Positions 37,718-49,637 of a stretch of 64,000 nt of DNA are shown one piece after another (positions within the stretch are counted from its first letter, which is position 1; every line of letters begins with the position of its first letter). The notes under the pieces are model-generated. The model saw nothing but the letters and a program-made list of their open reading frames with translations. It was not told where the DNA came from and searched no databases. The translations under genes were made by a program, and so were the position numbers. Source of the stretch: Orbilia blumenaviensis (taxonomy: Eukaryota > Ascomycota > Orbiliomycetes > Orbiliales > Orbiliaceae); the NCBI GenBank assembly GCA_036872755.1, contig JAVHNS010000005.1, positions 620,001-684,000 on the forward strand. Reading direction: 5' to 3'.

Positions 37718-39145
37718 GTTCACAACTTAATATGATGGTTTAATAGGCGGTGGGTTAGTAGATAAGTACTGGCGAGACCTGGTAGAACTGGAACTCGGTG
37801 GTTTATCTACCATCTCTAAATTATGAAGAATGGCGACATGTTTTCTTATGTTTCATATGTGGCGGCGGATTTTGGACAGGACTTTTCCTTTGTTTATCAT
37901 TTTTTTGGGTCAATCCTTTTTATGTTTTATGATACCTCCTCACAACTTGGGTTTACGTTTTTTTTTTTTTTTACCTACTGCTGTCTATGCCCGCGAAATA
38001 CTAGACTTTTCGGCGACCGGGTATTCGCATCTGATTCACGCACACTTAATGGTCCCTTCCCTCCCAGTGTATAATATGCTGAAGAGGCGAGGGTATACTA
38101 ATGAGGCTGTTCTTCTCTCTTTTTTTGTCCTTGTCCTTTTAATGGGTGTATTCATGTAAATAATGCCTTGAAGCCGACTGTAATCAATTCAAAAAATGAA
38201 ATTGATGATGATGCAGACACTACGCATATCCTTACGCGAACACGCTTCAGAGTGGTAGACGTAATAGATCCAGATTCGCGACAGGATCTGATACGATGGC
38301 ATCGCAACCACACCTCCTGGCTTGCCTCGCTTCGCTGACCCAATAAAAACGGCGCCAAGAAATGTTGTATCCAACACTTCTAGCTAAGAATATACTCATT
38401 TTTGATTACCTTGTGCGATATTCCAACATAATTTACTTAGTTCTGCTGAAAGCCTTGCCAATAGAAAAAAGTATCCTGGATAAGCTAATATTCTTGGAAA
38501 GAGGGAATACAAAAGGGGTGTTTTTCCCTTCGTCAAACTTGAGAAGAAGGAGGAGAAGAAGGAAATCGAAGACTGAGTTCAATCGAGAAAGTTTCTTAGA
38601 CATATCACTCCTTCTTCAATGTCTCAACTCATACTCGCGAGATAAACTTTGAGCCTCTCTTTCATTACTTTTACTTTCTTTCTTTCTCATCCAAATTGGG
38701 CGAATTACCCTTTTTGTCCTCCTTTTTCTCTTTTTTTTTTTCCAGGGGGTGTGAGAAGGGTTTATCCGGAAGTTTAAACAGTTATAAGGAGGGAGACCAT
38801 ATAGAGAGCCAGTAGTAACCTTATATGGTTCTATGTCTCTCCTCGTTTGAAGGAATTTTTTATATTACCGCAGCCAAGGTTGGTTATACAGCGCTTTCTC
38901 TTAGCAGAGGAGTGAAAAGAAAGAGAAGAACAGGGAAAGGAAAAGGAGAAGGTGGAGGAGGGGTTATATACCTTACGGGGGTAGGGGGTGGAGGATGAAG
39001 GATTCTTCGTCAAAGGACACTAGACGATACGATACTATTCACACCCCTTACTGTCTCCCTCTTAAAAACCGCATTTGACGAAGCATACAATACCTAACGA
39101 CGAAAAAGACACCATAGTTTACGAATTGGTTATAATTCGTTCACG
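37718..39145. other. Intergenic, no gene seen
   Basis: 3' flank of the MARVEL-like gene and upstream of the acidic membrane protein. T-rich runs (37957, 38731) and purine-rich tracts (38541-38570, 38920-38970). Frames here are low complexity. Confidence 0.55.
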
Positions 39146-39889
39146 ATGGCACCGACGAGATCTGAAACCGCTGTGGAGGACCGGTTAGATATCGTAGAAT
39201 CGCAGCCTTTGTTACCGTTATATACCGTTTCCACTGCACTTCCACCAGCATACAAAGCCCATCGATCGGATAGGTTACTACTCACCTCTAACACCTCACC
39301 GTCACACGTTGGATCCGAAGAAATGTTAGAGACAACTCAGGAATTGGAAGAAATGGAAGAGGAAGAGGAAGATCCCACAAAACGCCCGTTATTCTCCATA
39401 ACCGCCCACCTCCGCCTGAAAATCCACAGCCCCCTCCAACTTCTCCACCGCTTCCTATTCTGCTTCTTGATCCTCAACACGGCGTTGTTTGCACTATTAG
39501 CCTACAACCTGGACGAAACATCAATCGTTACTCTCGCTGGCGCAGAAGATGCTATGTGTCCGTGTCCTTTACCAATAAATGAGTTAATACCTGGAGGTTG
39601 TTATGGGTTTTTGAATGGAGAGGTTGGGATGCTCAGTAGAAGGGAGTATGGGAAGTTGGAGATTTGGAAACAGTGTATTGTGGAGTTTGGAAAGCTTGGA
39701 GAGTGGAGAGAGTGGGTTTTGTGGGTGGTTATGCCGGGAATGTGTATAGTTGAGATGGTGGCGGCGTGGGGTTGGTGGTGGTGTTTGAGGGAGGAAGAAA
39801 AAGTGGAGGAGGAGGTTAGACTGTTGGAAGAAGAAGAGGAGAGGGAGAGGGAGGCGATTGTGGAGAAGAGATCTCGAGGGGAGGTTTGA
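39146..39889 (+). CDS. Acidic membrane protein of unknown function
   Basis: Single frame of 247 residues. The N-terminus is hydrophilic with the acidic cluster ELEEMEEEEEDPTKR near residues 67-81. Two hydrophobic segments follow, about residues 98-120 (LLHRFLFCFLILNTALFALL) and 190-212 (WVLWVVMPGMCIVEMVAAWG). The loop between them has the cysteine-bearing MCPCPLPINELIPGGCYG. The C-terminus is a charged helical run of Glu, Arg and Lys, likely coiled coil. No family is recognised. The opposite strand carries a 115-codon frame (39601-39948) rich in Ser, which is a shadow of the purine-rich codons. Confidence 0.7.
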   Translation: MAPTRSETAVEDRLDIVESQPLLPLYTVSTALPPAYKAHRSDRLLLTSNTSPSHVGSEEMLETTQELEEMEEEEEDPTKRPLFSITAHLRLKIHSPLQLLHRFLFCFLILNTALFALLAYNLDETSIVTLAGAEDAMCPCPLPINELIPGGCYGFLNGEVGMLSRREYGKLEIWKQCIVEFGKLGEWREWVLWVVMPGMCIVEMVAAWGWWWCLREEEKVEEEVRLLEEEEEREREAIVEKRSRGEV

Positions 39890-42820
39890 GCGAGGCCTAG
39901 GGTTGGATGTTTGGCCGGGATCGTCTGTATGATGTATGATTGTAACATTTTTCTTTCTCCTTCTTCTTTTTTTTTTTTTTTTTATTGCGGAGTTCCTTGG
40001 GGAGGGCCAATGGAGGGGCGATTCATTGTCGTACAGATATGGGGATCTATGCTATAGTAGCTCAATTGATGTCGATACCTGTAGGTTATAGATCCCTTGA
40101 GCTATATCTTTCACATGCGAACTTAACGGTAATTGAGCGGTTAACGTTTCAAAAGTAAAGTACACGAGTACACCAGGATTTCAATCTTCGGCATAATTGC
40201 AAGCAAGAATTTCACTACATTGACGCCTCCCCAACTATTAGCCGCTTGTAGCTCTCTGCACAGCTAGCTGTTTCGTTGACGTTGTGGAACAACCACGCCA
40301 GGTGCATTTGGCCTCTAGGCCTATGCATGAGTTGTTCCGTCGATTAGTTCGTCTATTTGCAGGTAAATCTCGTTCTCGGGGCGTAGTTGTTCGACATGTT
40401 CTAACTTAGACGTGCCTTCTGAGCCACATGCATGCATTTCTACGTTCGCTTGGAATTGTTATAATGGGAAATATTAACCTACAATCTTCAGTTCTGGGTT
40501 CTGGGATCAAGCGCACAAGCATGGGGTTTTGGTTTGACAGTTGGTGTGCATATGCTATATACTTCTGACTCTGGAATGCAATGTTGTAGGATTTCAGGAT
40601 ACAGCTACAAAGCTCAAGAGTGGTATGCTATATACGTGCATGTGGCGAGATATTTTGATTTCTGACGAGAGCTCGACGGCTAACGTTGGTTTTTGTTTTT
40701 TGGGGATGCTGTGTGCCGTATAGTTTGTGTTTGATATAGTTGTTTTTTGTATGCATGCCGAAGCGGTGCATAGGCCGGTAGTTGGTCTCGATCTTGACTG
40801 GGAGGAGCCATAAGGTACGGTAGATTCCGCAAACAGGATCCCAGAATTTATGCAACACAGCATTGCGATTAGCTTTGGGTGAGTTTAATTGATTTGCACG
40901 GCACTTAGTCATCTAGCCATAACGAGGGTACAACATGTGGGTGCAAGTGCAATATAGTTAAGGATACGATATCGCCATGTGGAGAATCGACGGCGGTATG
41001 AAGTGGAACAGCTGTACAGCTTCGTCAAATTTTGTGTCGGAGACTGTTCCCGTTTTCGAATCAAAGGATTATATTGGTCAATCGGTTGGATTTACGTGAT
41101 AATTCCAACATATTGCGCATTAAGGTTCTGAAAATTTTGACTGTCGATGCATGGCTGGGCTGTTATTTTGCCATCTATGCATATATGGTGGCCCGGGGAT
41201 CGGGATGTTCCAAGTTTTCGGATCTGCAAGTGCGGCACGGCTCGAAAAAAAGGATCTTCCTGATGAAGGTTAAGCTCGCTAAGCTTAAGAAGCAAGGGTA
41301 TATTTTGTGTATAGAAAAATGTAGGTAATCATGTTAAGTAATTCTAATCGGACCTGGCCTGGAACCTTTTCTAATCAGAGTATCCAGCCCAAATGTGCAA
41401 CCTAGGATATGCATCGGAGTACTGCCGGTGCGGAGAAATAGAGAAAGCGGTGGGTGCGAACGAGCTGAACCCGTCTTTTTTGAGGCACTACAGTATTTTA
41501 TGAACATCCCGAGTTCGATACAGGCAGGACGTCTTTTGAAGCGGGGTAGCGCGAGGGCACGTAGCACGGCAAGTCGCATATGCATAAGTATATGCGTGGG
41601 AGCTGGGAGGTTTACCGGATTGGCTTTGTGTAACATCTGGGTTTTGATATTTGTAGTACCTAGGTATTATTGGCCAATCGGCTCAATTTGGACTAGATCT
41701 GAGGTTATATTTTGGGGTTAAATTGAAAGAGTGTGCTGCGAATTTGAACCATTGCGTGCCTAAGCTAACTGGAATTAGGAATATAAACGTTTTAACCTGC
41801 AGTTCGACGGATATATATTCGGCTCTCTTGCAGAATATACAGGTGTCAATGCCGGAGTTGTTGCATTTTCTGTGAAACCATTAGGGAACGTTCGAACTGC
41901 GAATCGAAAGAGAGGGACACCCACCCGGAGAAAAAAAAAAAGAAGAAGAAGAAGAAAGCCTAGGAGATATGTCGTGATGTTCAGAATAAAGTTACACGAA
42001 AAAGTTGGGGCCGCATGTTCCTGATAGAGTCAAGTCAAAGCTACCTGCTACCACACTGCCTGTTGAAAAGAAAAGAAAAAGAAAAAATGGGGGAAAGTCT
42101 TTTAATGGAGAATACTAGTCTGAGTCCGATCGGGGCTGTAGGTATCTGAATGGCTTACGAAATCCATAATCAATTACATAGATTGGAAACTTTGGAAAAA
42201 TCAGCGGCGCCCCGGAAAGAAAAGGATTCTGAGATTGGCATAACGGTGTCGTTGATCTATGCTGGCTATGTTGCTCGTGTCACGATTGGGCTTCGCCAAC
42301 GAGATCGGTTCGAACTGATGCTATGATATACTTTTACCTCGGGATTTGTGGGTGGCTAGCTGTACGATTGAGTGGCGGCATAAATTATGCGCAGGTAAGA
42401 GGTGTCCCATCAAATCCTTACTCAGACATGTTATGAGGAAGAACTACTATACTGGGATTCACCGAATACGATTAGTCTACCCTGCTGTAGAACGATGGAT
42501 CGTAGATAACCAATTAGCGTACTGGACCTCCCAGCCTAGTAGACTTGCCCGTAGCACCTATCTTCCAAGCCTCTCGATCACAGGATTGAATTGGCTTGGG
42601 ATTGTGGTATATCCTCACACATGTATGTTGGCATGCTAAATATCACCGTTTGGTCTTTAAAATCTTCCTCCAAGCATTGTCTATATAGGGCCGCTATCCC
42701 GCCCCTCTTTCAGCCCATCCGGCCATATTGACCAACAAGCATCTTCTATTTTACCCAGAATCAAAAAAAAAACATAGTCCGCTCCAAGATACATTCCAAG
42801 TTTATCTTAGTTAAAACAAA
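39890..42820. other. Intergenic region of 2.9 kb, no gene seen
   Basis: Includes a T19 run near 39967-39985, an A-rich/AAG tract near 41930-41956, and AT-rich spacer. Short frames (41032-41328, 42346-42639) carry no recognisable motif and no conserved splice structure. Confidence 0.5.
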
Positions 42821-44075
42821 ATGCCAATCCTCGTCCCAAGATCACAAAGAATCTCCACAAACAGTGGAAAAGAGGGAACCAGTAAGAAAAATAGTTCCTG
42901 CTATGTCTATTGAATTATCAGAGTTCTCATGCTTCTGGTAGTGTTATGGGACTAACAATTGCGTCTTGTCAGCCCATGAACAGGTTGTCTATGGATATGA
43001 CCTTCTCTTTAGGTCCTCTTATGCTGCCGTCATTGCTCCAACCGGCGCATGGAATGTAAGCAATATTTGTTCCAACAAATCTCTCCAGGGATTTCTGACA
43101 TTTAAGCACCAAGCTCGTCTATTTCCAAGCCGCAGATGGCTCTATCAAGCAAGCCAGGTGGTATGGTGAATGGACTGTCACCACTATCCTTGCGCCCGGA
43201 AGAGCCGTTCTTCACACGCCTCTTACTCTTCTTTTATGGGGACCCCAGGATGCTGTCCGCCTTTACTACCTGAATCCAAACTTTGAGTTGCAGGAATGGT
43301 GCTGGGACACCAGAAATGGTACTGATAGGAAGTACGATGGTGCGTTAAATGGGGCCAGGGTCAAGGTTGCGCCGTACAGCAAGCTTGGTGCTATATCTTT
43401 TGGTGGGGCCAATCTTCGGTATGTTTGTGCTTTGTCCAACCTCGTTGAGCGTAGGAACTCTACAGTATAGCTAATACCTTTCGAACACGCAGTGTCTACT
43501 ACCAAGGCGCCAATAACAAGATCGAAGAATATACGTTTGGCAACAGTAGTTGGAGGAAGGGCGCTACTCTTCCTGGTGACGCACTCCCGGGAACATCCCT
43601 CTCGTTCGTCAATCGCAATAAGTGGGACGCTGGCACACCATCCATCCGCGGCTACTTCCAAACCGTTACCGGTGCCCTCGCAGAGCATGTCTGGGAATCC
43701 GCTGGCGGCTGGAGGCTTGGCCAATTCTCCATCGGCTCTGCCCCATTCCTCACCCCAATTGCTGCTACCTCCTCACCGGAGAAAGACTTTGCTAAGATTC
43801 ATGTCTATTGGCTCACCGTTGATAATACTATTCTTGAGAGTGTTAACTGGCATGGATGGAAAGAACCGAGGGAGATCGACAACATCAGCATTGTGAACGG
43901 TAATATATCTGCCACGAGTTTTACCAGGGATGACAAGACTGTCGATGTTAGAATCTATGGCACGGCGCAGTTGAATGTGCTGTTTGAGAGGATCTTTAGA
44001 TATGGTGTTTGGGAGGAGAAGATCCATAGCATTAGTGTTGGCAGGGAGATTACTCTAGATGCTGTTGGAGCTTGA
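42821..44075 (+). CDS. Fungal fucose-specific-lectin-like protein
   Basis: Four exons 42821-42881, 42973-43055, 43114-43418, 43493-44075 give 343 residues. The beta-propeller blades typical of this family are visible as repeated [I/L]R.YYQ/YFQ ... E..W units: LVYFQAADGSIKQARW, AVRLYYLNPNFELQEWCW, LRVYYQGANNKIEEYTF, SIRGYFQTVTGALAEHVWES, KIHVYWLTVDNTILESVNW, and a last, diverged one, VDVRIYGTAQLNVLFERI. Each blade pair usually binds one fucose through Arg, Glu and Trp; several blades keep those residues. There is no signal peptide, as in other fungal lectins of this fold. The third acceptor chosen is CACCAAG, not the nearer TTTAAG, because only it keeps phase 0 and the nearer AG lies about 8 bases after the CTGAC branch. 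Fungal lectins of this kind recognise surface glycans of other organisms. Confidence 0.85.
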
Positions 44076-45095
44076 TTAAGCCTAGGAGCTTGGTGGAAAT
44101 ATTTAAGAAAGTTTTACCGGCCTTGTTGTTGTTCTAACTTTGTAGCCCAAACCTCTTTTTGATAGCCGGTTTCGACGGCGCTTTTGGGCTAGCCATGGCC
44201 TTTGTTTAATGTTTCTTACAGGATGTGTTGACAGATGTTGCAATTTTATGCTGCCACTCATTTGCCGACCTATGCGCTTCCAGTCGATCTCGTCTTTTGT
44301 CTTTGTCCTTTCTTTCTACGATTTGGATCGTAGGCATGCGAAAATTGATCCGGTCCTTCTAACATAACATCAATAAGAAGATAGAATCACTGAATCCCTG
44401 TATGTACTGCTTTGTATATCTCTAGCAGCACCCCAATACTACTGTGTCTGAAGCCGGAATCAATTAAGCAGGACGCGTGGTCAATCATAGTTTGCACACT
44501 GTGGTGTGAATTCCAGCCAGTTGTTTTCGCACCCTCTTCTCAAGCACAGACTTATTTTTTTTGGCGTGAGGGTGTTCTTAATTTCCAGTGACGGAATTTT
44601 CCTCTGCACTACAATGACATCACATCCGCGACTCACCCATGGCCACCCACCAGACTTGGCAGCCCTACGTCGATGGGCAGACGTAAGCTAAGACACTTGA
44701 TGTTGAGTTTTAAAATACTGAACCCAAAAGCTGAGAATACTACTTCACCGCGAAGCTTGATACGAAAGGGAAGGAGCCGTTCAGCGCCGCTAGCAGAGAA
44801 TCGAAAGCTATCAGACATGCGAATTCTTTGTGTTGGAGAGGGCAGGGGCGATTCGAATTAATTCTGGTTTACTGTTCCCAGAGAACATTCTGAGAAATTC
44901 GGCATCATCTTTCCGGGTTTGAACATAACTTTGATTCTATAACAGGAGCACTTGAGAATATAAAGTAGACCGACAGACTCTCTTACCTTTTTTTTTAGAG
45001 CTAATCAATCTATTCTTTTTCACAATAACTGCGGTTGCAAATTTAGTTGCGACATATCTAAACAGCTTCGACTCTAAGTTGCTCGCTTCTGCACA
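44076..45095. other. Intergenic, no gene seen
   Basis: 3' flank of the lectin gene and upstream flank of the PLD-like gene. AT-rich with a T9 run near 44988. Only very short frames. Confidence 0.55.
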
Positions 45096-47917
45096 ATGAT
45101 ATCCCCAAAAGTCCAACAACTCTGCGCCCTAGAGTCGTCGGTAACATCACTAATGAATGAGGACCCAGGCCTAACTCCAGCAAAGGCTTATGACAAAATA
45201 GTCCCTCAAAAGACGCCTGTAGTAATAAGTGCGCTTGCGCAGAAACGCTCGGCAAAATCCAACGAGGACGACTACACAAATGTGTTGACTGAGGATATAC
45301 AGGCGGCCAGGAGCTGTGGGAATTTTGAGGGGACAGAGCCTAGTGATCTCTTTTTAAAAGTACGCGAATTTTGAAAAGAAAAACGCAACCAAAGACAGTA
45401 AATGAGCCGTTCGGTGTACACGTGTAGATGCACAGCATTTTGTCTTTTCTGTCGTTTTAAGAGCGCTGTGTGGTACATTGTGTGACTTATTCCCATTGGA
45501 TTTCTCTTTCTAGATATTTTACCATGTGCTTCGTACCCTGGAAGACGACCCGCGAGCCGGTGTCGTATCACCCAACCTCATGGGTAGCACGGGCGTTATT
45601 CCTTTAACAATAATGTCAATGTAAGCAACTCCCAGGCTTCTTTCGGATGCCAGCATTCTTTAGCTTCAGTGGGGGTCCAATCACTAAACTGAAAAAAAAC
45701 ACGCACTCTCCCGTTCCAGAATTCCGGATATCATGCGCCATTATGCAAATCTTATCGTCAAAGCCCAATCTTCAATCATATTAGCCACAAACTTCTGGGC
45801 GGCTTCTCATGCCTCCCATATTATAACTGATGCTCTTAGGGAGCTTTCAAGGCGAAGAGTTGAAGCAGATCTCCCTCCTGTTGATGTTAAGATTCTTTAC
45901 GATCGAGGGAATCTGAAGCAAACACTTAGAAATCATCTCGATGTTCATGAGAAAGAATACAACGGAGAGAAAGTTCAAATTCCGAAGGCTGAAGAGGTGC
46001 CCGGAATTACATTGCAGGTTGTGAATTTCCATGTTCCGCCTGTGGGGACTTTCCACGCCAAATGGATGATTGTCGATGGGCGGATTGCAGTGCTAAATAG
46101 CAATAATATTCAAGTAGGTGGTTTATTTTGCTCAATAGTGGGGCGATTTACTAACATGAACGGCTAGGACGTTGCAAACCTGGAAATGATGTGCCACTAT
46201 GAGGGTGCCATAGTTGACTCCTTCTACGATTCTGCGATGATATCGTGGCATAATGCGCTCAATCCATCCCTTGGAGTACATAAACTGTTCTACGAGGACG
46301 AGACAAGGCGCCATTTTGGGTTCTCGGGTACACGTAAAATTGCTAAAAATGTAGGTGACGACGTGAGCCACAAGACTAAGCAATTTAGGACGAGTTATCT
46401 CAAGGAGCATGAAAACTACAACACTAGTGATTTAGGAAGGAATAGGAAAGATCTGGTGCCATTTGCCGTCCAGCTAGGGGCACCCCATCACAAGAAAAGC
46501 CATGAGCAGTTGGAACATGAAACCTCAGCAGGTGAACTAAAGAACGGATATCGCGGCCCTTTAGGTGTGGGAGGTTCGCCGGTATCGCATTCGGATCAGC
46601 AGGATCATATTGCCAATACTGAATCGCCGCCACCAAGTATTCGGACGACCTCGAATACAGGCTATATTGGGAGGACAATTGCAACCGAAGAAGGCCAGGA
46701 TGAGGTTGCAAAGGTATTAAAGCAAGCTGCGGAGGAAGCTGAATCGGGAGGGAAACATTTAGCATCTGCTGCTGATGCGTCTGAGATTCAATATGATGAT
46801 ACCTTGTCAGCGGAAGCGGAGCGGGTACAACGATTTCTTGGGACAATTGAAGACCTAACGAAACACCTAAGTATGACATCAACTTGAGGTAAATTCTAGA
46901 GTGGGGTCGTCTCAAAGATTGCTAAATAAATCTTTAGATACCACCATCCAGCCAAATACCAAGGGGACGTTGACACCTTCTGATCAGGAAGCTCGAGTCC
47001 AGGATTTTAATCCATATATAATTCATCCTCGCCATAAGCCATTTCCAATTGCTATGGTAAATAGGCGACCGTTTGGCTGTAAGCATGACTTTCACTTATT
47101 ATACACCTGCAACGTGCCAATGTGGCTAACTTAATATGCAATCCAAGCCCCGGGCCACCAATCGGTCCGGGTCCCCCAGAATGAAGCCTGGATAGCCGCG
47201 ATCCGACTGGCCGAGATGCAAATATTCATCCAAACGCCGGATTTGAATGCATCTGACTTGGTAGAGGAGATTCCCAAGGCAGTGAAGCGGGGTGTTGAGG
47301 TTGTGCTGTTCTTGACTTTGGGGTATAACGATGCGGTGAGTTAAGCACCGGATATCCAAGGATATTATTGGGTTCTGTTTGTGGCGCCTCGGACTAACAG
47401 TAAGTAGGGAGAACTATTACCTTTCCAAAACGGCACCAATGAGCAAATAGTCTGTTCCTTGTTCGAGTCTCTAAAGTCCGATGAAGAGAAAGAGAGGTTG
47501 AAAGTTTACTGGTACACTGCAAAGGATATGCGGATGCCGATTCATGCGAAGACTAAGCAGCGGACGTCGCATATTAAACTCATGGTAGTGGATGGCCATA
47601 TCGGAATCCAGGGCAGTGGGAATCAAGATACGCAGAGCTGGTATCACAGCCAGGAGACGAATGTGATGGTTGATAGTGAGGAAGCTGTCCAAGAGTGGCT
47701 GTGGGGTATTCGATCAAACCAAAATACCCATATCTGGGGCAGAGTTGATAACGACGGTGTTTGGAGAGCGAAAGAAGGGAGAGACAATAATGTTGCAGAT
47801 GGATACGCTCCAGGTGGTCAAATTCCAGGAGCTTTAGGTGGGGCCAAGATAAAGTTTGGCTGGGTGAAGGGTATCAAAGGCGCCATTGAGCGGGTCCAAG
47901 GCGCAGGCGGGTTCTAG
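45096..47917 (+). CDS. Phospholipase-D-like protein with two HKD motifs
   Basis: Seven exons: 45096-45359, 45514-45620, 45720-46113, 46168-46870, 46938-47078, 47148-47335, 47408-47917, giving 768 residues. HKD motif 1 is FHAKWMIVDG (His236, Lys238, Asp243) but the usual GSxN that follows reads NSNN. HKD motif 2 is SHIKLMVVDGHIG with GSGN (His654, Lys656, Asp661), complete. Between them lies a charged, disordered insert (about residues 350-480), then WIAAIRLAEMQIFIQTPDLNA, the family's second lobe opening. Two HKD motifs make one phosphatidyltransferase/phosphodiesterase active site. No signal peptide is seen. The apparent stop at 46885-46887 lies in intron 46871-46937, which has a TGCTAAAT branch. 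Fungal members of this class are poorly studied; the substrate is unknown. Confidence 0.88.
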
Positions 47918-49031
47918 CGTGATGAACCTAGCTAACTAATGCGGCATGAGGGGTAACTACTAACAAGGGATGTTTGTTTCTGATACACACGCTGGACATG
48001 TTTCTTAATTGTATTTCTTGCTAGCGGGTTTTTTCTGGGTTTTCCTGCGCGATTCTACGTTGCGTTTTCATTTGGGAGGTATTGCTCAATGTGTGTTCGT
48101 GAACTTTGAATATTTCCCAGGCGCTCCATATGTGGTTAGCTCCCCGAATTCTCTATGCAAAATCTTGTTTAAAATGCACAAGTATCTAATGATTTACATC
48201 GAATTGGTTATTCCGTGTACGTAGGAGTTTAATTCTTGAGAAAGTTTGTGAGTGCACATGGATGTAGACTAGCTTAGCTTCGTGCCGTAAGGGATATTGG
48301 GTGTGGGATATGTGTTAACGTTCTGCAGTGATATCTGTTCGAACAACGACTCTAACAATCTTGAGCTCTCATTACCCGACAGGCTATATTTGGTTGGCGA
48401 GATCTGATCGATAAATGGCTAGAAACGAGAAACCGCAGCCGCGCGGTCTGACGTCAATGATAGATAGCGTCTAGGGCGAACACAGCTACCGTGATGGTTT
48501 AGTTCGAGGCTTGGGAGTTATCCAAAACGACAAGTGGGTGTCGATGAAGACGACCCCGATGGTATATGTATGTACAGCCCGCCGAAAAAATTCTGTGAAA
48601 CGAGTGCCCCTGCAGTGCAGTGAAGCTTCGGCCATTTTAGACCCAAGCATTGCAGGTCTTGGCTGGTGAAAGAATGCCCAGGGGTTGGCTCCCAGACTCA
48701 CGGAAACGAGTGGTCTGACAAGCATTCTGCCAGGGGTCCACCGCAGAGAGGAATATCATTGGCCCAGATGCGGCCAATTACTAGGCCCATTTTTAGCCCA
48801 CCCCGCCATCTGCAGAGAATCAATTGAAAGTTGGTTTCGGCCACACACCTTTCCTGCCTAAGCGCCTTATTTTTGTTTTGAATCAAGTTTCCATTTCACT
48901 GTCGTAGATGGCCCGCGGAGGGCAAACAATGGGGGCTTCGTTTCGAGCATCGAGTCCACGTTCTTTCCCCCAAATATTTATATTCCATACCTGGCTCCCG
49001 ACTTGAAACTTCATATCGGATTAATTCGCCC
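47918..49031. other. Intergenic, no gene seen
   Basis: Between two plus-strand genes. A frame at 48009-48224 encodes a hydrophobic run only. Minus-strand frames near 48486-48886 have no recognisable motif. Confidence 0.5.
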
Positions 49032-49637
49032 GTGGTTATTCCTTCGAAACGGCACATCTGCCGACGGTGCAAGGCCTCTCTTGCTGTGCATGCGACAATG
49101 TCAAATTCTCCCGTAGATTCCAGGCCAACCGTACCATCATTACTCTCCCAGAATCACCCCTCCGATACTCCAGATGTCAGGTATGCGGGACAAGAATCGG
49201 TTAATATGGCTCCAAATACACAACAAGGAAATACAGATCTTGATGTAAATCGGGTCGAAGCTGTACCTTCCGCTCCTCCTCCTGCCTATATCCCGCCACC
49301 CGAGTGCCGTACTTCAAGAATATACGACTACGGAGACCTCGACCTTAACAATCATCATGATAACGACCTTGAACGTGCAGTCCCGCCCCCGCCTTATACT
49401 GCCCCGTCTAGGGACCAAGCGGTCGTCATCTACACCAATTCTGCTCATTCAGGCGATGCACTGGCTACGGTACATTATCCCACAATGGATTCTTATATGA
49501 AGGCCTCAAAACGTCGAAGGCTCTATGGGGCGGTCACCCTTGCGGCATTTATTATCGTAGGAATCATTCTATTAGGAAGTTTGATTGCTCGACAAAATAT
49601 GGGGGGTTCGCCCGACACGACGCCGGACCGAAGCTAG
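49032..49637 (+). CDS. Single-span membrane protein with two PPxY motifs
   Basis: Frame of 201 residues; Met at 49098 (MSNSPVDSR) is a good alternative start and would give 179. The long N-terminus is hydrophilic and disordered. It has two PPxY motifs, PPAY at 83-86 and PPPY at 119-122, the classic ligands of WW domains in Rsp5/NEDD4 ubiquitin ligases. One transmembrane helix lies at about 165-185 (AVTLAAFIIVGIILLGSLIA) after a basic KRRR stretch, and 15 residues follow it. This layout resembles small membrane adaptors that recruit Rsp5 to sort or degrade transporters, but no homolog is named and other WW partners are possible. Confidence 0.72.
   Translation: MVIPSKRHICRRCKASLAVHATMSNSPVDSRPTVPSLLSQNHPSDTPDVRYAGQESVNMAPNTQQGNTDLDVNRVEAVPSAPPPAYIPPPECRTSRIYDYGDLDLNNHHDNDLERAVPPPPYTAPSRDQAVVIYTNSAHSGDALATVHYPTMDSYMKASKRRRLYGAVTLAAFIIVGIILLGSLIARQNMGGSPDTTPDRS

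Noticed and set aside
39601..39948. Ser-rich minus-strand frame of 115 codons
   Set aside because: Antisense shadow of the purine-rich codons of the gene at 39146-39889.
46871..46937. PLD-like gene broken into two pieces by a stop at 46885-46887
   Set aside because: A phase-correct 67-base intron with GTATGA donor, CTAAA branch and TTTAG acceptor removes the stop and joins conserved sequence.
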